A stretch of 6,148 nucleotides of DNA. Source: Lawsonibacter sp. GTDB lineage: Bacteria > Bacillota > Clostridia > Oscillospirales > Oscillospiraceae. Shown here in pieces: positions 5,969-6,148 of this stretch (position 1 is its first letter; each line of letters starts with the position of its first letter). Position numbers and translations under genes: made by a program. Location: positions 1-6,148 of the forward strand of contig JAAWLY010000131.1 of assembly GCA_022798155.1 (NCBI GenBank). The letters run 5' to 3'. The notes beneath the pieces were generated by a model. It made no database searches, was not told the origin of the DNA, and saw nothing but the letters and a program-made list of their open reading frames with translations.

Positions 5969-5997
5969 TTGGTCAGATGAGGACAGGCCTGTAAAAT
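5969..5997 (+). promoter_or_regulatory. Downstream promoter candidate P2 for the oxidoreductase gene
   Basis: TTGGTC (5969-5974), a 17-nt spacer and TAAAAT (5992-5997) would start transcripts near 6004, giving a leader of about 75 nt. The -35 is weaker than the -10. Confidence 0.5.
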
Positions 5998-6077
5998 AGA
6001 GCAGAGAACCACTTACAATGGGGCGGGGAGCCTTTCTCTGTCCCGGAGCAAATTTAGGAAGAAAGTAGGGAACCTCT

Positions 6078-6148
6078 ATGGCAAGAAAATTCAAAACCAT
6101 GGACGGCAACAACGCCGCTGCGTATGTCAGCTACGCCTTTACGGAAGT
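6078..6148 (+). CDS. nifJ: Pyruvate:ferredoxin (flavodoxin) oxidoreductase, N-terminus only
   Basis: Only the first 23 codons lie in the window; the gene runs off the right edge. MARKFKTMDGNNAAAYVSYA is the characteristic N-terminus of clostridial single-chain pyruvate:ferredoxin oxidoreductase, an enzyme of about 1,170-1,200 residues. It converts pyruvate and CoA to acetyl-CoA and CO2, reducing ferredoxin through thiamine diphosphate and iron-sulfur clusters in the cytoplasm. This segment starts domain I, where Thr-Glu follows the conserved AYVSYAF. It indicates an anaerobic fermentative metabolism. The ATG is preceded by a modest AGGGA and by a long regulated-looking leader with two promoter candidates. 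Confidence 0.92.
   Translation, partial: MARKFKTMDGNNAAAYVSYAFTE

Larger units (their letters stand above)
5771..6077 (+). other. Long 5' regulatory region of the pyruvate:ferredoxin oxidoreductase gene
   Basis: The stretch after the terminator has no credible gene. It contains three A-tract repeats (5806-5844), two promoter candidates and a pair of ATAACCAT repeats, each listed separately. A GC-rich segment at 5880-5925 lies between the promoters. I do not recognise a known riboswitch or T-box, and I see no clear palindromic Rex-type redox operator. The ribosome binding site for the downstream gene is the modest AGGGA at 6067-6071, 6 nt before the ATG. Confidence 0.6.

Noticed and set aside
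5722..6012. Minus-strand open frame of 96 codons in the oxidoreductase leader
   Set aside because: It runs through the strong terminator hairpin and both promoter candidates, and shows no recognisable domain or convincing ribosome binding site.

Overview
The window looks like chromosomal DNA from a GC-rich, gut-type Clostridia member (Oscillospiraceae-like, in the general range of Flavonifractor and its relatives). This taxonomic reading is an inference. It rests on strong GGAGG-type ribosome binding sites, sigma-A type promoters, a clostridial-style sirtuin, a WYL-family regulator, a Firmicutes-type lipoprotein signal and the start of a pyruvate:ferredoxin oxidoreductase gene, which points to an anaerobe. 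Most genes are GC-rich with G/C-ending codons. The exceptions are the first ~80 bases and the DUF3788 gene.

Layout: (1) 1-748 holds the C-terminal part, or a 5'-damaged copy, of a degenerate NodB/polysaccharide-deacetylase-like protein that lacks the metal-binding residues. (2) 866-3255 is a tight three-gene plus-strand operon. It contains a Sir2-type NAD-dependent protein deacylase, a WYL-domain transcriptional regulator fused in frame to a small zinc-ribbon protein, and a DUF3788 protein. The first two genes overlap by ATGA, and the third starts 3 nt after the second stops. (3) A perfect 13-bp hairpin at 3288-3316 sits between this operon and the convergent gene, and can serve as a terminator for both. 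(4) 3320-4837 on the minus strand is a complete ComM/YifB magnesium-chelatase-like AAA+ ATPase with its own good promoter. (5) Divergent from it, 5020-5709 encodes a lipoprotein of unknown function, with a promoter upstream and a strong intrinsic terminator downstream. (6) A 368-nt gene-free stretch carries two promoter candidates and short direct repeats, and leads into the start of a pyruvate:ferredoxin oxidoreductase gene that runs off the right edge.

The most unusual element is the regulator/zinc-ribbon fusion. The roughly 30-residue joint is encoded by DNA that looks like a former intergenic region, with an inverted repeat followed by a full Shine-Dalgarno and an in-frame ATG. The locus may therefore make both a fused regulator and a free 90-residue zinc-ribbon protein. 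The WYL regulator probably governs its own small operon, but no ligand or target can be read from the sequence. I see no CRISPR array, tRNA, rRNA, transposase or recognisable defence system.
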